This document shows positions 7,451 through 16,343 of a stretch of 64,000 nt of DNA, piece after piece. Position 1 is the stretch's first letter. Each line of letters begins with the position of its first letter. The stretch is from positions 4,278,001-4,342,000 of the forward strand of contig NZ_CP042430.1 of NCBI RefSeq assembly GCF_007970665.1. Direction: 5' to 3'. The notes below the pieces were generated by a model. The model had not been told where the DNA came from. It ran no database searches and saw only the letters and a list, made by a program, of their open reading frames with translations. The position numbers were made by a program, and so were the translations under genes. This DNA comes from Baekduia soli (GTDB lineage Bacteria; Actinomycetota; Thermoleophilia; Solirubrobacterales; Solirubrobacteraceae).

Positions 7451-7915
7451 TCAGCCCTCGGCGGCCGCGGGGCGCCGCGAGGGACGGTGGAAGGCGACCT
7501 CGACGCGGCGCTGCGTGAAGCGCCAGCCGTCGGCCGTGCGCGCGAAGCGGTCGTGGCACTCGCCGACCCACTTGGGGATGTCGCCGGCGACCGGCAGCTC
7601 GTCGCCGCCGTCGCGGCGGTCCCGCCGGTAGTTGATCATGTAGCAGATGCTCTGGGCCTCGTCGGGCGAGAGCACGTCGACGCCGATGTTCGTGAACACG
7701 TGGCGCGACACCCGGCGCGACAGCGCCTCGCGCTCGACGAACCACTCGCGGATGGCCTCGCGGCCGTCGAGGTGCAGGTCGGAGCCGATCCACACGCCGT
7801 CCTCCGTGAAGAGGTCGGCGATCCCGCTCGCGTTGCCGAAGTCCACCAGGCGCGCGTAGTCGACGATCAGGCGCTCGCAGGCGCGCTCGGCCACGGTCCG
7901 CTCAAGGTCGTCCAC
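7451..7915 (-). CDS. SnoaL-like (NTF2-fold) protein
   Basis: The 154-residue protein starts 'MDDLERTVAERACERLIVDYARLVDFGNASGIADLFTEDG' (in parts), the helix-helix-strand opening of SnoaL_4 domains, and continues with 'HLDGREAIREWF', 'SRHVFTNIGVDVLS' and 'GWRFTQRRVEVAF'. Such proteins act as small-molecule isomerases, hydroxylase partners or dehydratases in aromatic metabolism. The start is a GTG at 7915, with TACGAT seven bases upstream (7923-7928), indicating a leaderless transcript. It is the first gene of the possible operon down to 5821. Confidence 0.85.
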   Translation of the reverse strand: MDDLERTVAERACERLIVDYARLVDFGNASGIADLFTEDGVWIGSDLHLDGREAIREWFVEREALSRRVSRHVFTNIGVDVLSPDEAQSICYMINYRRDRRDGGDELPVAGDIPKWVGECHDRFARTADGWRFTQRRVEVAFHRPSRRPAAAEG

Positions 7916-7963
7916 GCCGCGGATCGTACGGGCCCGCGCGTCGTCACAAGCGACAGTCCGGGC

Positions 7964-9136
7964 TCAGCCGGGACAGGGCGCGCCGGAGGCGATCGCCTCC
8001 CGGCCGGCGTCGTAGTCGTCGTCGCGGCCGTGGGCGAGCACCCCGACGCACGCGCCCCCGCGCCGGTACCACGCGGTGAACGTGCCGTCGGCGCCGGCAT
8101 CGACGCGGACCTCGTCGTACCCGTCGCCCCAGGCGGCGTACTTCAGCGTGCGGTCGCCGATCGTCGACCAGAAGCCCGGGACGGCCTCCCACGCCGCCGG
8201 CGCCCCCGACGCGCGCCGGCCCGCGACCGCGCCCTGGGCCAGCGCATCGCCCCAGTGCTCGACGTGCAGGTGGCGCCCGGCGACCGCGTGCCGCGCCCGG
8301 CAGCAGTCCCCGCAGGCCAGGACGCCCGGCGCGCTCGTGCCCATGTCGGTGCCGGCCAGCACCTCGCCGCCGTCCGCGAGCTCCAGGCCCGCTTCGCGTG
8401 CCAGGCCGGTGCGGGGGCGCACGCCGGTGGCCAGCAGGACGAGGTCGGCGGGCAGCGGCGCGCCTGTGGCCGCCACGACCTCCAGGCCGCCGTCGCCCTC
8501 ACGCACCGCGGTCAACTCGCAGCCGCCGCGCAGCGCCACGCCGGCGTCGGCCAGCCAGCCCGCCAGCCGCGCGGCGACCTCCTCCCCCAGCCGTGCCTGC
8601 TGTGGCGCACGGTCGGCGCTGAGCATCGTGACCTGCAGGCCATGGGCGCGCAGCGACGCGGCGGCCTCGCACCCGATGAAGCCCGATCCCACGACGACGG
8701 CACGCCGAGCGGCCCGCGCCGCGTCGCGCAGCGCCAGCGCCTGCCCCACGTCGCGCAGCACGTGCACGCCCGGCAGGTCGGCGCCGGGCACGGCCGGGCG
8801 CACGGGCTCGGCGCCCGTGGCCAGCACGCACGTGCGATAGGCCAGGCGCTCGCCCGCGGTCAGCGTGACCGCGCCGCGGCGCGGGTCCAACGCGGTCGCC
8901 GTGCCCGCCCGCCACTCGACCCGCAGGCCCTCGGGCCGGGCGGCGGCCTCCAGCGCCAACTCCTCCGCCTCGGCCTCCCCGCGCAGCAGCTCCTTGGACA
9001 GCGGCGGCCGGCGGTAGGCGCGCCGTCCCTCGGCGGCGAGCACGACGACGCGCCCGCCGCCTCCCGCATCGCGATAGGCCTCGGCGGCGCCATGGCCCGC
9101 CGGGCCGCCGCCGACGACGAGCAGGTCGATGGTCAT
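7964..9136 (-). CDS. FAD-dependent pyridine-nucleotide reductase (ferredoxin/rubredoxin reductase-like)
   Basis: The 390-residue flavoprotein has two Rossmann motifs: an N-terminal FAD site 'LLVVGGGPAGHGAAEAYRDAG' and a central NAD(P)H site 'VVVGSGFIGCEAAASLRAHG'. It also has the conserved 'RPPLSKELL' and the FAD ribityl motif 'SAPGVLACGDCC'. This architecture is that of oxygenase-type ferredoxin reductases and AIF-like proteins, which move electrons from NAD(P)H to a [2Fe-2S] protein. It has no redox-active CxxxxC of thioredoxin-reductase type. There is no ferredoxin next to it; the Rieske protein at 13.5 kb has its own reductase. Partner unknown. Confidence 0.88.
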   Translation of the reverse strand: MTIDLLVVGGGPAGHGAAEAYRDAGGGGRVVVLAAEGRRAYRRPPLSKELLRGEAEAEELALEAAARPEGLRVEWRAGTATALDPRRGAVTLTAGERLAYRTCVLATGAEPVRPAVPGADLPGVHVLRDVGQALALRDAARAARRAVVVGSGFIGCEAAASLRAHGLQVTMLSADRAPQQARLGEEVAARLAGWLADAGVALRGGCELTAVREGDGGLEVVAATGAPLPADLVLLATGVRPRTGLAREAGLELADGGEVLAGTDMGTSAPGVLACGDCCRARHAVAGRHLHVEHWGDALAQGAVAGRRASGAPAAWEAVPGFWSTIGDRTLKYAAWGDGYDEVRVDAGADGTFTAWYRRGGACVGVLAHGRDDDYDAGREAIASGAPCPG

Positions 9137-9189
9137 GGGCGCGAGCTACCCGCCGCGCGACCGCGACACCCGCCGCGCGCCGGCCGCGT

Positions 9190-10644
9190 TCAGCCGAAGA
9201 CCCGGGCGATGACGTCCTGGCGGGTGGGGTCGGCGAGCACGAACACCCGGTCCCCCGTGGCGAGGACGAGCCCGTCGCGCGGCGTCAGCGTCCGGCCGTC
9301 GCGCACCACGAAGCTCACCCAGTCCTCGTCCCCCAGCCCGAGGCCGCCGACCGTCGCGCCCGCGGCGGGCGAGCCGGCCGTGACCCGGAACTCGTGCACG
9401 CCCTCGGGCTCCTCGCTGAGCGGCACGTGCAGCTGCCAGGGCTGGGCGGGGTGCTCGTGCATCGGGATCGCCAGGCGCCGGGCGATCCACGGGACCAGTG
9501 TGCCCTGGCCGAGCACGGAGAACAGCACGACGACGAAGACCAGGCCGTAGACCTGCCGTGCGCCCTCGACGCCCGAGATGACCGCGAAGGCCGCCAGCAG
9601 GATCGGCACCGCGCCCTTCAGGCCGCTCCACGCGACGAAGACGCGCTCGCGGCCCGACAGCGCGGTGCGCACGAGCGTCACCGCGACGGTCAGCGGCCGC
9701 GCCACCACGGCGAGCACGACGGCCAGCAGCGCGCCGTGCAGCCAGGTCGTGGCCGACAGCCCGGCGATGTCGACGGTCAGCCCCAGCGCGATGAACACGA
9801 CGACCTCGGCCAGGCCGGCCAACGAGCCCTGGAAGCGCTGGACCTCCAGCTTGTAGGGCGTGGTGGCGTCGCCGAGCACCAGCCCCGCGATGAAGACCGC
9901 CAGGAAGCCCGAGCCGCTGACGAGCGAGGTCGCCGCGTAGAGCACGGCGGCCAGCACGAGCACCATCACCGGGTAGAGCGCCTCGCTGCCCAGCGTCAGG
10001 CGCCGCAGCGCCGCGACGAGCACTCGCGCTCCGACCACGCCGACGACCAGCCCGATGGCCATCTCCTTGGCGAAGTCCTCGACGATGATCAGGAACGACC
10101 CGCCCGGGTGGGTGGCCAGCTCGATGACGCCGAGCATGAGCGCGATCCCCGCCGGGTCGTTGACGCCGGCCTCGCCCTCCAGCGTCGTGCCCGAGCGCCC
10201 GCCGATCTCCCGCCGGCCCAGGACGGAGAACACCACCGCCGGGTCGGTCGGCGCCAGCGCGGCACCGACGACGCCCGACGCCGTCCAGCTCAGGCCCAGC
10301 AGCCAGTGGGCGGCGAGGGTCATCACCCCGGCGGTGATGAACGTGCCGAGCACCCCGATGGAGACGATGGGCACCGCCGAGGCCCGGAACCGGCGCCAGC
10401 CGATGTCCATGCCGCCGTTGAGCAGGACGACGATGAGCGCGACGACCGCCACCCGCTCGACGGTCCGGATCGAGAGGTCGTCGCGCAGCCCGGGGACGAT
10501 CGCGGCGGCACCCGCGGCGGCCAGCAGGAAGATGACGGGCGCCGGGACCGGCAGCCACGTGCCCAGCTGCGTGGACACGATCGCCAGCGAGGAGGCGCCG
10601 GCGACGACGATGACGATGAGCGCGAAGTCGGTGAGTTCGGACAT
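9190..10644 (-). CDS. K+/H+ (cation:proton) antiporter, NhaP2/CvrA-like
   Basis: The 484-residue protein has ~12 membrane segments of the CPA1 exchanger fold (residues ~5-385), with the ion-site motif 'GAALAPTDPAVVFSVLG' and 'GEAGVNDPAGIALML' containing the conserved Asp residues. A soluble C-terminal TrkA-C-like domain follows ('EEPEGVHEFRVTAGSPAAG', 'VVRDGRTLTPRDGLVLATGDRVFVLAD'), which in NhaP2 senses cytoplasmic ions or nucleotides. Its role is exchange of K+ or Na+ for H+ across the membrane. The start was moved to the ATG at 10644 before 'SELTDFALIVIV', with AGG ten bases upstream; a longer reading adds 14 unconserved residues. Confidence 0.9.
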   Translation of the reverse strand: MSELTDFALIVIVVAGASSLAIVSTQLGTWLPVPAPVIFLLAAAGAAAIVPGLRDDLSIRTVERVAVVALIVVLLNGGMDIGWRRFRASAVPIVSIGVLGTFITAGVMTLAAHWLLGLSWTASGVVGAALAPTDPAVVFSVLGRREIGGRSGTTLEGEAGVNDPAGIALMLGVIELATHPGGSFLIIVEDFAKEMAIGLVVGVVGARVLVAALRRLTLGSEALYPVMVLVLAAVLYAATSLVSGSGFLAVFIAGLVLGDATTPYKLEVQRFQGSLAGLAEVVVFIALGLTVDIAGLSATTWLHGALLAVVLAVVARPLTVAVTLVRTALSGRERVFVAWSGLKGAVPILLAAFAVISGVEGARQVYGLVFVVVLFSVLGQGTLVPWIARRLAIPMHEHPAQPWQLHVPLSEEPEGVHEFRVTAGSPAAGATVGGLGLGDEDWVSFVVRDGRTLTPRDGLVLATGDRVFVLADPTRQDVIARVFG

Positions 10645-10737
10645 GGGAGTGCCTGCGCCGACCAGGCTTCCCGGCTCACCGGCCACGGACCGTAGCAGCC
10701 GCGCATCGGCCGGCCCGCCCGCGGGCAGTCATCCGGC

Positions 10738-11088
10738 ATGGACCACGACGGCCTGCTGGAGACGCTGCTGGAGCTCGAGCGCCGGCTCGGGGCCGGCGAC
10801 GGCGACGCCTACCGCGAGCGCCTCACCGGCGACGCGCTCGTCGTGGTGCCCGGCGCCCGCCTGTCGCGCGAGGAGACCGCCGCGGCGATGGACGCCTCCC
10901 CCGGCTGGCGCAGCTTCGAGCTGCACGAGCCCGTCGTCGTGGCGCTCGGCGACGACCACGCGCTGCTGAGCTACCGCTTCACCGGGCGGCGCACGGCCCA
11001 GGTCGGCTACGAGGCGCTGATGACGAGCCTCTACGTGCGCCGCGACGGCACGTGGCGGCTGGCCCTGCACCAGCAGACACCGCTCTGA
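10738..11088 (+). CDS. SnoaL/DUF4440-like NTF2-fold protein
   Basis: A 116-residue protein with the DUF4440 layout: 'LLETLLELERRLGAGDGDAYRERLTGDALVV', then 'DHALLSYRFTGRRT', then 'ALMTSLYVRRDGTWRLALHQQTPL' at the end. These proteins are orphan NTF2-fold members, some in polyketide or stress contexts; no catalytic role can be assigned. It lies alone between divergent antiporter and convergent FMN dehydrogenase. The 137 bases that follow (11089-11225) hold nothing I can recognise. Confidence 0.8.
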   Translation: MDHDGLLETLLELERRLGAGDGDAYRERLTGDALVVVPGARLSREETAAAMDASPGWRSFELHEPVVVALGDDHALLSYRFTGRRTAQVGYEALMTSLYVRRDGTWRLALHQQTPL

Positions 11089-11225
11089 GCGCGGCGACGA
11101 CGCGGGCGCCATGGCCGCCCCCGTCGCCCGGGTCACCGACTCCGGCAGTTCGCCGGGCCCGGGGCGGTCGCCGCGCGGGCCGATGCGGGCCACGTCGTGG
11201 CGTGGGCCCCGGGCACCGACCGCCG

Positions 11226-12452
11226 TTAGAGCTGGTGCTCGGCCACCGCGCCGAGGAAGCTCGCGTCGAGCTCGCCGGGCGTCGCCACGCCCATGAGCGT
11301 CAGGGTCCGCGCCAGCTCGCCGGAAAGCAGCTCGAGCATGCGCGCCACGCCGGCCTCGCCGCCGGCGCCCAACCCGTACAGGTAGGGCCGGCCGACGAGG
11401 CAGCCGCGCGCGCCGAGCGCGACGGCGGCGGCGACGTCGCCGCCGCGCCGGACGCCGGAGTCCAGGAGGACCTCGGCGCGGTCGCCGACGGCCTCGAGCA
11501 CGGAGGCCAGCACGTCGAAGGTCGCCGGGGCGCGGTCGAGCTGCCGGCCGCCGTGGTTGGACACGATGATGCCCGTGGCGCCGGCGTCGACCGCGCGGAC
11601 CGCATCGGCGGCGCAGAGCACGCCCTTGGCGATGACGGGGCCGTCCCACGCGTCGAGCACCGTGGACAGGTCGTCCCACGTGATCCCGGGGTCGAACTGC
11701 TCGGCGACGTACTGCATGGTGGTGGTGTCGGCCGCGCTCGGCGTGCGGTCGGTCACGTTGGCGAACGAGGGCGGCGCGCTCTGGATGAAGCGCCACCACC
11801 AGCCCGGGTGGCGGGCGGCGTCCAGCGCGGCCGCGCGCGTGAGCTTGGGCGGGATGTTCATGCCGTTGGCGATGTCGCGCTCACGCGCGCCCGAGACCGG
11901 CGTGTCGAGCGTGACGACCATCGCCCGGTACCCGGCCTCGCGGGCGCGGACGACGAGGTCGCGCGTCAGGCCGCGGTCGCGCCAGAGGTAGAGCTGGAAC
12001 CACTGCGGCGTCCCCGGGGGCACGGCGCGGGCGATCTCCTCCAGCGTGGTGGAGCCCATGGACGGCACGGTGTAGATCACGCCGGCGGCGGCCGCGGCGC
12101 GGGCGACGGCCAGCTCGCCCTCGGCGTGCACGACGCGGATGGCCCCGCATGGCGCCAGCGCCACGGGCAGGCTGCTCGGGCAGCCGAACAGCTCCGTGCG
12201 CAGGTCCGTCGCCGCGACGCCCTGGAACTGGCGCGGCGTGAGCACGACCCGGGCGAAGGCCTCGCGGTTGCGCCGCAGGGTGACCTCGTCCTCGGCGCCG
12301 CCGTCGACGAAGTCGGCGACCGCCCGCGGGACGCGGCGCAGGAACGCGCGGCGCAGGTCCTCGACGTTGCGGGCGGCGGCCAGGACCCGTGCCGTGCCCC
12401 ACTTGGGCGGTGCGGCGAGGTCCAGCAGGCCGGCCATCTCACGTGCGTTCAT
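11226..12452 (-). CDS. FMN-dependent alpha-hydroxyacid dehydrogenase/oxidase (lactate-monooxygenase-like)
   Basis: The 408-residue TIM-barrel flavoenzyme has the family's signature motif 'SNHGGRQLDRAPATFDVL', whose His is the catalytic base and Arg binds the substrate carboxylate. It also has 'MVVTLDTPVSGARERD' and the FMN phosphate site 'LLDSGVRRGGDVAAAVALGA' with 'GRPYLYGLG'. Members oxidise L-lactate, glycolate, mandelate or longer 2-hydroxy acids. The 44-base gap to the upstream reductase and same strand make it the last gene of the five-gene operon from 16226. It could oxidise a 2-hydroxy acid released by the amidohydrolases, which is an inference. Confidence 0.9.
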   Translation of the reverse strand: MNAREMAGLLDLAAPPKWGTARVLAAARNVEDLRRAFLRRVPRAVADFVDGGAEDEVTLRRNREAFARVVLTPRQFQGVAATDLRTELFGCPSSLPVALAPCGAIRVVHAEGELAVARAAAAAGVIYTVPSMGSTTLEEIARAVPPGTPQWFQLYLWRDRGLTRDLVVRAREAGYRAMVVTLDTPVSGARERDIANGMNIPPKLTRAAALDAARHPGWWWRFIQSAPPSFANVTDRTPSAADTTTMQYVAEQFDPGITWDDLSTVLDAWDGPVIAKGVLCAADAVRAVDAGATGIIVSNHGGRQLDRAPATFDVLASVLEAVGDRAEVLLDSGVRRGGDVAAAVALGARGCLVGRPYLYGLGAGGEAGVARMLELLSGELARTLTLMGVATPGELDASFLGAVAEHQL

Positions 12453-12496
12453 GGGTGTTCGACGTCCTCGGGTCGATCCTGGGACAGCAGCGGCGT

Positions 12497-13474
12497 TCAG
12501 AGGTCCAGCGTCAGCGTCGGGGTCAGCGCGCGCGAGCAGCAGATCATCATCGTGCCGCCGTACTCGCGGTCCTCGTCGGTCAGGAAGGAGTCGCGGTGGT
12601 CGGGCTCGCCGTCCAGGACCTCGGTCTCGCAGGTCCCGCAGGTGCCCTCGCGGCACGACGTCGGGACGTCGATCCCGGCCGCGTCCAGCGCCTCCACGAT
12701 CGACTGGTCGGCCGCGACGTCCAGCGTGACGCCGCTGCGGTCCAGGATGACCTGGAACGGGCGGCGCTCACCATCCAGCGCCCCGGGGCGCGGCGCGAAG
12801 CGCTCGACGTGCAGGCTGCCCGCCGGCCAGGACGCGCAGCGCTCCTCGACGGCGGCCAGCAGCGGCTCCGGACCACAGCAGTAGACCGCGGTGCCCGGCT
12901 GCGGCGTGCCGAGCAGCCCGTCGAGGTCGATGAGCCCGTGGGTGTCCTGGGGCCAGAGCGTGACCCGGTCGCCGTGGGCCGCCAGCTCGGCGGTGTAGGC
13001 CATCGAGTCGGCGCTGCGCCCGCCGTAGACCAGCCGCCAGTCCCCGCCGGCCTGCGCCAGCTGCGCGGCCATCGGCAGCAGCGGCGTGATCCCGATCCCG
13101 CCGGCGATGAGCAGGTGGCGCTCGGCCTCGACCAGGCGGAAGTGGTTGCGCGGCCCGCGGGCGGTGACGCGGTCGCCGGCCTTGAGCACGGCGTGGACGT
13201 GGGCCGAGCCGCCGCGGCCGTCGGGCTCGCGCAGCACGCCGACGCGCCAGCGCGCGGGCTGGGCGGGGTCGCTGCAGAGCGAGTACTGGCGCTCGAGGTC
13301 GGGCGCCAGGAGGAGGTCGATGTGCGCGCCCGGGGCCCAGGCCGGCAGCGGCGCGCCGTCGGGCGCAGCGAGCAGCAGCGACACGACGCCGCGCGCCTCC
13401 TCGACCTTCGCGCCGACGACGAGCTCGAACGTCGCCTCCGGCGCCAGGACCGGCGCTGTCGAGGCCTCCGTCAC
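12497..13474 (-). CDS. PDR/VanB-type oxygenase reductase (FMN, NAD, [2Fe-2S])
   Basis: The 325-residue protein has three domains in class IA reductase order. First a flavin domain (~1-115) with 'RQYSLCSDP', then an NAD domain (~115-230) with 'LLIAGGIGITPLLPMAAQL' and 'YCCGPEPLL', then a plant-type ferredoxin domain (~235-325) with Cys ligands in 'CREGTCGTC' and the distant 'MICCSR'. It passes NADH electrons to a Rieske-type partner. That partner is encoded directly upstream: its TGA overlaps this gene's GTG start as GTGA (13471-13474), so the start is well fixed. The terminal oxygenase expected for such reductases is absent from the operon. Confidence 0.92.
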   Translation of the reverse strand: MTEASTAPVLAPEATFELVVGAKVEEARGVVSLLLAAPDGAPLPAWAPGAHIDLLLAPDLERQYSLCSDPAQPARWRVGVLREPDGRGGSAHVHAVLKAGDRVTARGPRNHFRLVEAERHLLIAGGIGITPLLPMAAQLAQAGGDWRLVYGGRSADSMAYTAELAAHGDRVTLWPQDTHGLIDLDGLLGTPQPGTAVYCCGPEPLLAAVEERCASWPAGSLHVERFAPRPGALDGERRPFQVILDRSGVTLDVAADQSIVEALDAAGIDVPTSCREGTCGTCETEVLDGEPDHRDSFLTDEDREYGGTMMICCSRALTPTLTLDL

Positions 13475-14009
13475 GTGCCCCCGCCCGCGGTCGCCGCCGG
13501 CGGCCGGACGCGGCCGGGCATGCTGACCACGAGGTAGTCGTCCTCGACGGAGACGGGGAAGGTCTCGGCGACGAACGGGCCCTTCTCGAGCTTGGGGCCC
13601 GACAGGCCGCGGGCCAGCTCGCCGGCACCGCCGGGCTCGCGGGCGTGGGCCTTGCCGTGCTCGAGCTCGTCGGCGACGGCCTCGCCGCCCTCGACCTCGA
13701 CGCGGTAGGGCCGGATGCTGCTGTCCTTGGCGTAGGACTGGCCCGTCTCCAGGTCGTACTCCCAGCCGTGCCAGGGGCACTGGATCATGAGGCGCTCGGC
13801 GTCGTAGCGCAGGTCGCCCGGGGCGTCGGCGGTCAGGTGGCCGAGGATGGAGCCGCGGCACAGCTCGGCGCCCTTGTGGGGCAGCGGTTGAGCACCGCGT
13901 AGAACTTGTCGCGCACCCGGAAGATGCCGACGGAGCGGCCCTGCAGCGTGACGATGATCCGGCCGCGCTCGGGGATGTCGCTGACGCGCGCGACGACGTG
14001 GCGCGCCAT
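13471..14009 (-). CDS. Rieske [2Fe-2S] ferredoxin-like protein, frameshifted in this sequence
   Basis: From ATG at 14009 the protein reads 'MARHVVARVSDIPERGRIIV' and 'GIFRVRDKFYAVLNRCP', then the frame breaks. One added base in the GGGG run at 13878-13881 (CCCC on the coding strand) restores 'CPHKGAELCRGS' and the full second half, with 'MIQCPWHGWEYDLETG'. These give the Rieske ligands Cys-x-His and Cys-x-x-His, with a longer-than-usual ~30-residue spacing. The repaired length is 179 residues: a stand-alone Rieske protein without an oxygenase catalytic domain. The amidohydrolase stop lies one base upstream and the reductase overlaps downstream. Because only one base in a homopolymer is missing, assembly error is likelier than loss of function. 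Confidence 0.82.
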
Positions 14010-14010
14010 C

Positions 14011-15108
14011 TCAGAGGCCCCGGTAGTGGGCGCGGGCGTTGTCGCCCATGATCCCGGCGTGGGCCGACTCGGGCACCGCGTCGAGCAGGCGCTGGATGTC
14101 CTGGTCGTGGGCGTGCGGGTAGTCCGAGGCGAACATGAGCATCTCCGGGGCGCCGATCCAGGAGATCGCGTTGGCGTAGTGCTCGGGCGGTCCGGCGTCC
14201 AGCGGCTGCACCGTGACCTTCAGGCGCTCGCGGATGGTCTGCGACGGCGGCTGCACGACCCACGGGATGTCGCGGCGCAGGCCCTTCCACTCCTTGTCCA
14301 GGCGCCACATCGTGCCGCCCATCCACGCGAAGCCCGACTCGCTGAACGTCATCCGCAGCGTGCGGAACTTCTCGAACAGGCCCTCGGCGATCACGCTGGT
14401 CAGCTGCGCGGCCCAGAGCTGCAGCTCGCCCGCGTGCTCCTCCAGGAACCAGGCGGGGTGGCCGGTGGGCGTCGGCGGGCCGTCGGACTGCCCGCCGAAG
14501 TGCACGCCGGCGACGAGGTCGTGGCGCGCGATGGCCTCGAACATCGGGTGCCACAGGCGGTTGCCGTACAGCCGCATCGAGTGCGAGGGCAGCAGGACCT
14601 GCACGAACCCGGGGTGCCCGCCGATGCGGTCGATCTCGGTGGCGGCGCCGGCCGGGTCGTGGCCGGGCACGACCAGCGAGGCGCGCAGCCGCGGGTCGCG
14701 GTCCAGCCACTCGGCGACGAGCCAGTCGTTGATCGCGCGAGCCAGCGCGAGCGAGAAGTCGGGGTGGCGGATCGTGTCCACCGCCCAGGAGCAGTTGACC
14801 ACCGCGCGCTCGACGCGCAGCGGGTCGAGCACCTCGCGCTGGAGCATCGCCAGGTCGGTGCCGGCGGGCGTCCCGTCGGCCGCCCGCCACTCCGGCCGGC
14901 AGGTCGTCGGCGCGCCCGGCGGGTAGATCTGCGACGCACCGGGCGGCATCTGGAAGTTGCTCTCGTGGACGTACTCGACCCAGAAGTCGGCCAGGTGGGG
15001 CAGCAGCACGTCGATGCCCGGCACGGCGACGTGCACGTCGGCGTCGATCGTGGGCCCGGTCCAGCTGCCGGTGTTCAGCGGGCCGACGGCAGCCTGCACG
15101 GCGGTCAT
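14011..15108 (-). CDS. Amidohydrolase-superfamily TIM-barrel metal hydrolase/decarboxylase (ACMSD-like)
   Basis: The 365-residue protein has the amidohydrolase_2 pattern: 'TIDADVHVAVPG' (Asp-x-His first metal site), 'GVHFGGQSDGP' (His in mid-barrel) and 'EMLMFASDYPHAHDQD' (C-terminal Asp, the typical S-D-Y-P-H end). Relatives include 2-amino-3-carboxymuconate-semialdehyde decarboxylase, 5-carboxyvanillate decarboxylase and metal-dependent hydrolases. The substrate cannot be deduced. ATG overlaps the stop of the second amidohydrolase (ATGA at 15105-15108), suggesting a hetero-oligomer or sequential enzymes. It is the second gene of the operon regulated by the TetR protein at 16344. Confidence 0.88.
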   Translation of the reverse strand: MTAVQAAVGPLNTGSWTGPTIDADVHVAVPGIDVLLPHLADFWVEYVHESNFQMPPGASQIYPPGAPTTCRPEWRAADGTPAGTDLAMLQREVLDPLRVERAVVNCSWAVDTIRHPDFSLALARAINDWLVAEWLDRDPRLRASLVVPGHDPAGAATEIDRIGGHPGFVQVLLPSHSMRLYGNRLWHPMFEAIARHDLVAGVHFGGQSDGPPTPTGHPAWFLEEHAGELQLWAAQLTSVIAEGLFEKFRTLRMTFSESGFAWMGGTMWRLDKEWKGLRRDIPWVVQPPSQTIRERLKVTVQPLDAGPPEHYANAISWIGAPEMLMFASDYPHAHDQDIQRLLDAVPESAHAGIMGDNARAHYRGL

Positions 15109-16226
15109 CGGACGCCCTCGCGCGGCAGGTCGTAGACGGCCAGCGCGTTCTCGCCGAGGATGCCGCGGCGCAGGTCGTCGTCCAGCGACGTCGGCAGGGC
15201 CGAGGGCGGGTCGAAGTCCCAGTGCGGGTAGTCGCTGGAGAACAGCAGCCGGCCGGGCATGTCCAGCGCGGCCAGGGCCTGGCCGAAGTGCTCGGGGCGC
15301 TCGGGCTCCTCGATGGGCTGCGTGGTGAACCAGAAGTGCTCGCGGATGTACTCCGAGGGCCGGCGCTGCAGGTGGGGCACCTCGCCCTTGAGCTGCTCGA
15401 ACGCGCGGTCGAAGCGCCACAGGAACGGCGCCACCCACGACCAGCCGCCCTCCTGGATGACGATCTTCATGTCCGGGAAGCGCTCGAAGACGCCCTCGCA
15501 CACCATGCTGGCCATCTGATTGAACAGCGCCTGCGGGAAGCCGACGTGGTCCTCGTAGTAGTAGGTCACCCAGCCCGCACCGGTGATGAGGTTCTGGCCC
15601 GTGCTGCCCGGGTGCAGGGCCAGCGGCATGCCGCGCGCGGAGGAGATCTCGTACAGGTCCCAGTACTTGCGGTGGCCCAGCGGCTTGTTGGTGCGGAACG
15701 GGACCTGGATCTGCACGAAGCGGTCGTCGTCGTACCAGCGCTCGGCCTCGCGCACGAGCGACTCGGGGTCCTCGAACGGGGTGCAGATCGACGCGCGCAG
15801 GCGGTCGTCGCGATCCAGCCACTGCTCGGCGACCCAGTCGTTCGTGGCCGCCATGAGGGCGTTGGTGAACTCCTGGGGCTGGCCGCCGCCGACCATGTTC
15901 TGCCCGGCCATCATGATCGAGTTGAGGATCGCGATGTCGATGCCCTCGCCGTCGAGCAGTTGCTCGATGAAGAACTCGGGGTCCGAGCCGGGCGGCTTGC
16001 CCGTCGGCCCCCAGGAGTCGGCGCGGGAGGCCATCCAGCGGGCGCGCACGATCCCGTACTCGCTGGGCGTGCGCAGGCCGAAGGTGTCCAGGTACTCGCT
16101 CCAGCGCCGCGACAGGTACGGCTTGAGGTCGTCCAGGGTCGGCAGGTTGTGCGAGTCGCAGTCGACGATGAAGTCGCGCTGCGCCGGCCCGCCCTGCGGC
16201 CGGACTGCGGTTGCGGTCTCACTCAT
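15105..16226 (-). CDS. Amidohydrolase-superfamily protein, first gene of the Rieske operon
   Basis: The 373-residue protein resembles its downstream neighbour but is clearly distinct. It has 'FIVDCDSHNLPTLDDLKPYL' (Asp-x-His becomes D-S-H), 'GMPLALHPGSTGQN' (mid-barrel His) and 'LLFSSDYPHWDFD' (C-terminal Asp). It therefore belongs to the amidohydrolase_2 (ACMSD-like) group. The leader has a good ribosome site (GGAGACGGAG) before ATG 16226. The promoter lies in the 118-base intergenic region with an inverted-repeat operator shared with the divergent TetR gene. Two nonidentical amidohydrolases next to a Rieske protein and reductase suggest a catabolic pathway for an aromatic or heterocyclic acid. 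Confidence 0.88.
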   Translation of the reverse strand: MSETATAVRPQGGPAQRDFIVDCDSHNLPTLDDLKPYLSRRWSEYLDTFGLRTPSEYGIVRARWMASRADSWGPTGKPPGSDPEFFIEQLLDGEGIDIAILNSIMMAGQNMVGGGQPQEFTNALMAATNDWVAEQWLDRDDRLRASICTPFEDPESLVREAERWYDDDRFVQIQVPFRTNKPLGHRKYWDLYEISSARGMPLALHPGSTGQNLITGAGWVTYYYEDHVGFPQALFNQMASMVCEGVFERFPDMKIVIQEGGWSWVAPFLWRFDRAFEQLKGEVPHLQRRPSEYIREHFWFTTQPIEEPERPEHFGQALAALDMPGRLLFSSDYPHWDFDPPSALPTSLDDDLRRGILGENALAVYDLPREGVR

Positions 16227-16250
16227 CTCCGTCTCCTGACCTCGCTCTGC

Positions 16251-16306
16251 TACGTTCGCCTGACCACGGCGGAGTCGAGAATGATTTCCCGACTTCTGCG
16301 AACGTA
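16251..16306. promoter_or_regulatory. Nested inverted repeats, probable TetR operator
   Basis: Two inverted repeats share nearly the same centre. The outer one is TACGTTCGC (16251-16259) with GCGAACGTA (16298-16306), perfect over 9 bp. The inner one is AGTCG (16273-16277) with CGACT (16290-16294), extending imperfectly inward. They lie between divergent starts at 16226 and 16344. Binding of the TetR protein here, repressing both directions until an inducer arrives, is inferred. Confidence 0.6.
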
Positions 16307-16343
16307 CTTCACCGTTGCGCCCGCGGTCAAGTGCCGCGACACA

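Noticed and set aside
11052-12884. A 610-codon plus-strand reading opposite the FMN dehydrogenase and reductase
   Set aside because: The minus strand encodes two complete enzymes with catalytic motifs; the plus reading is compositional shadow.
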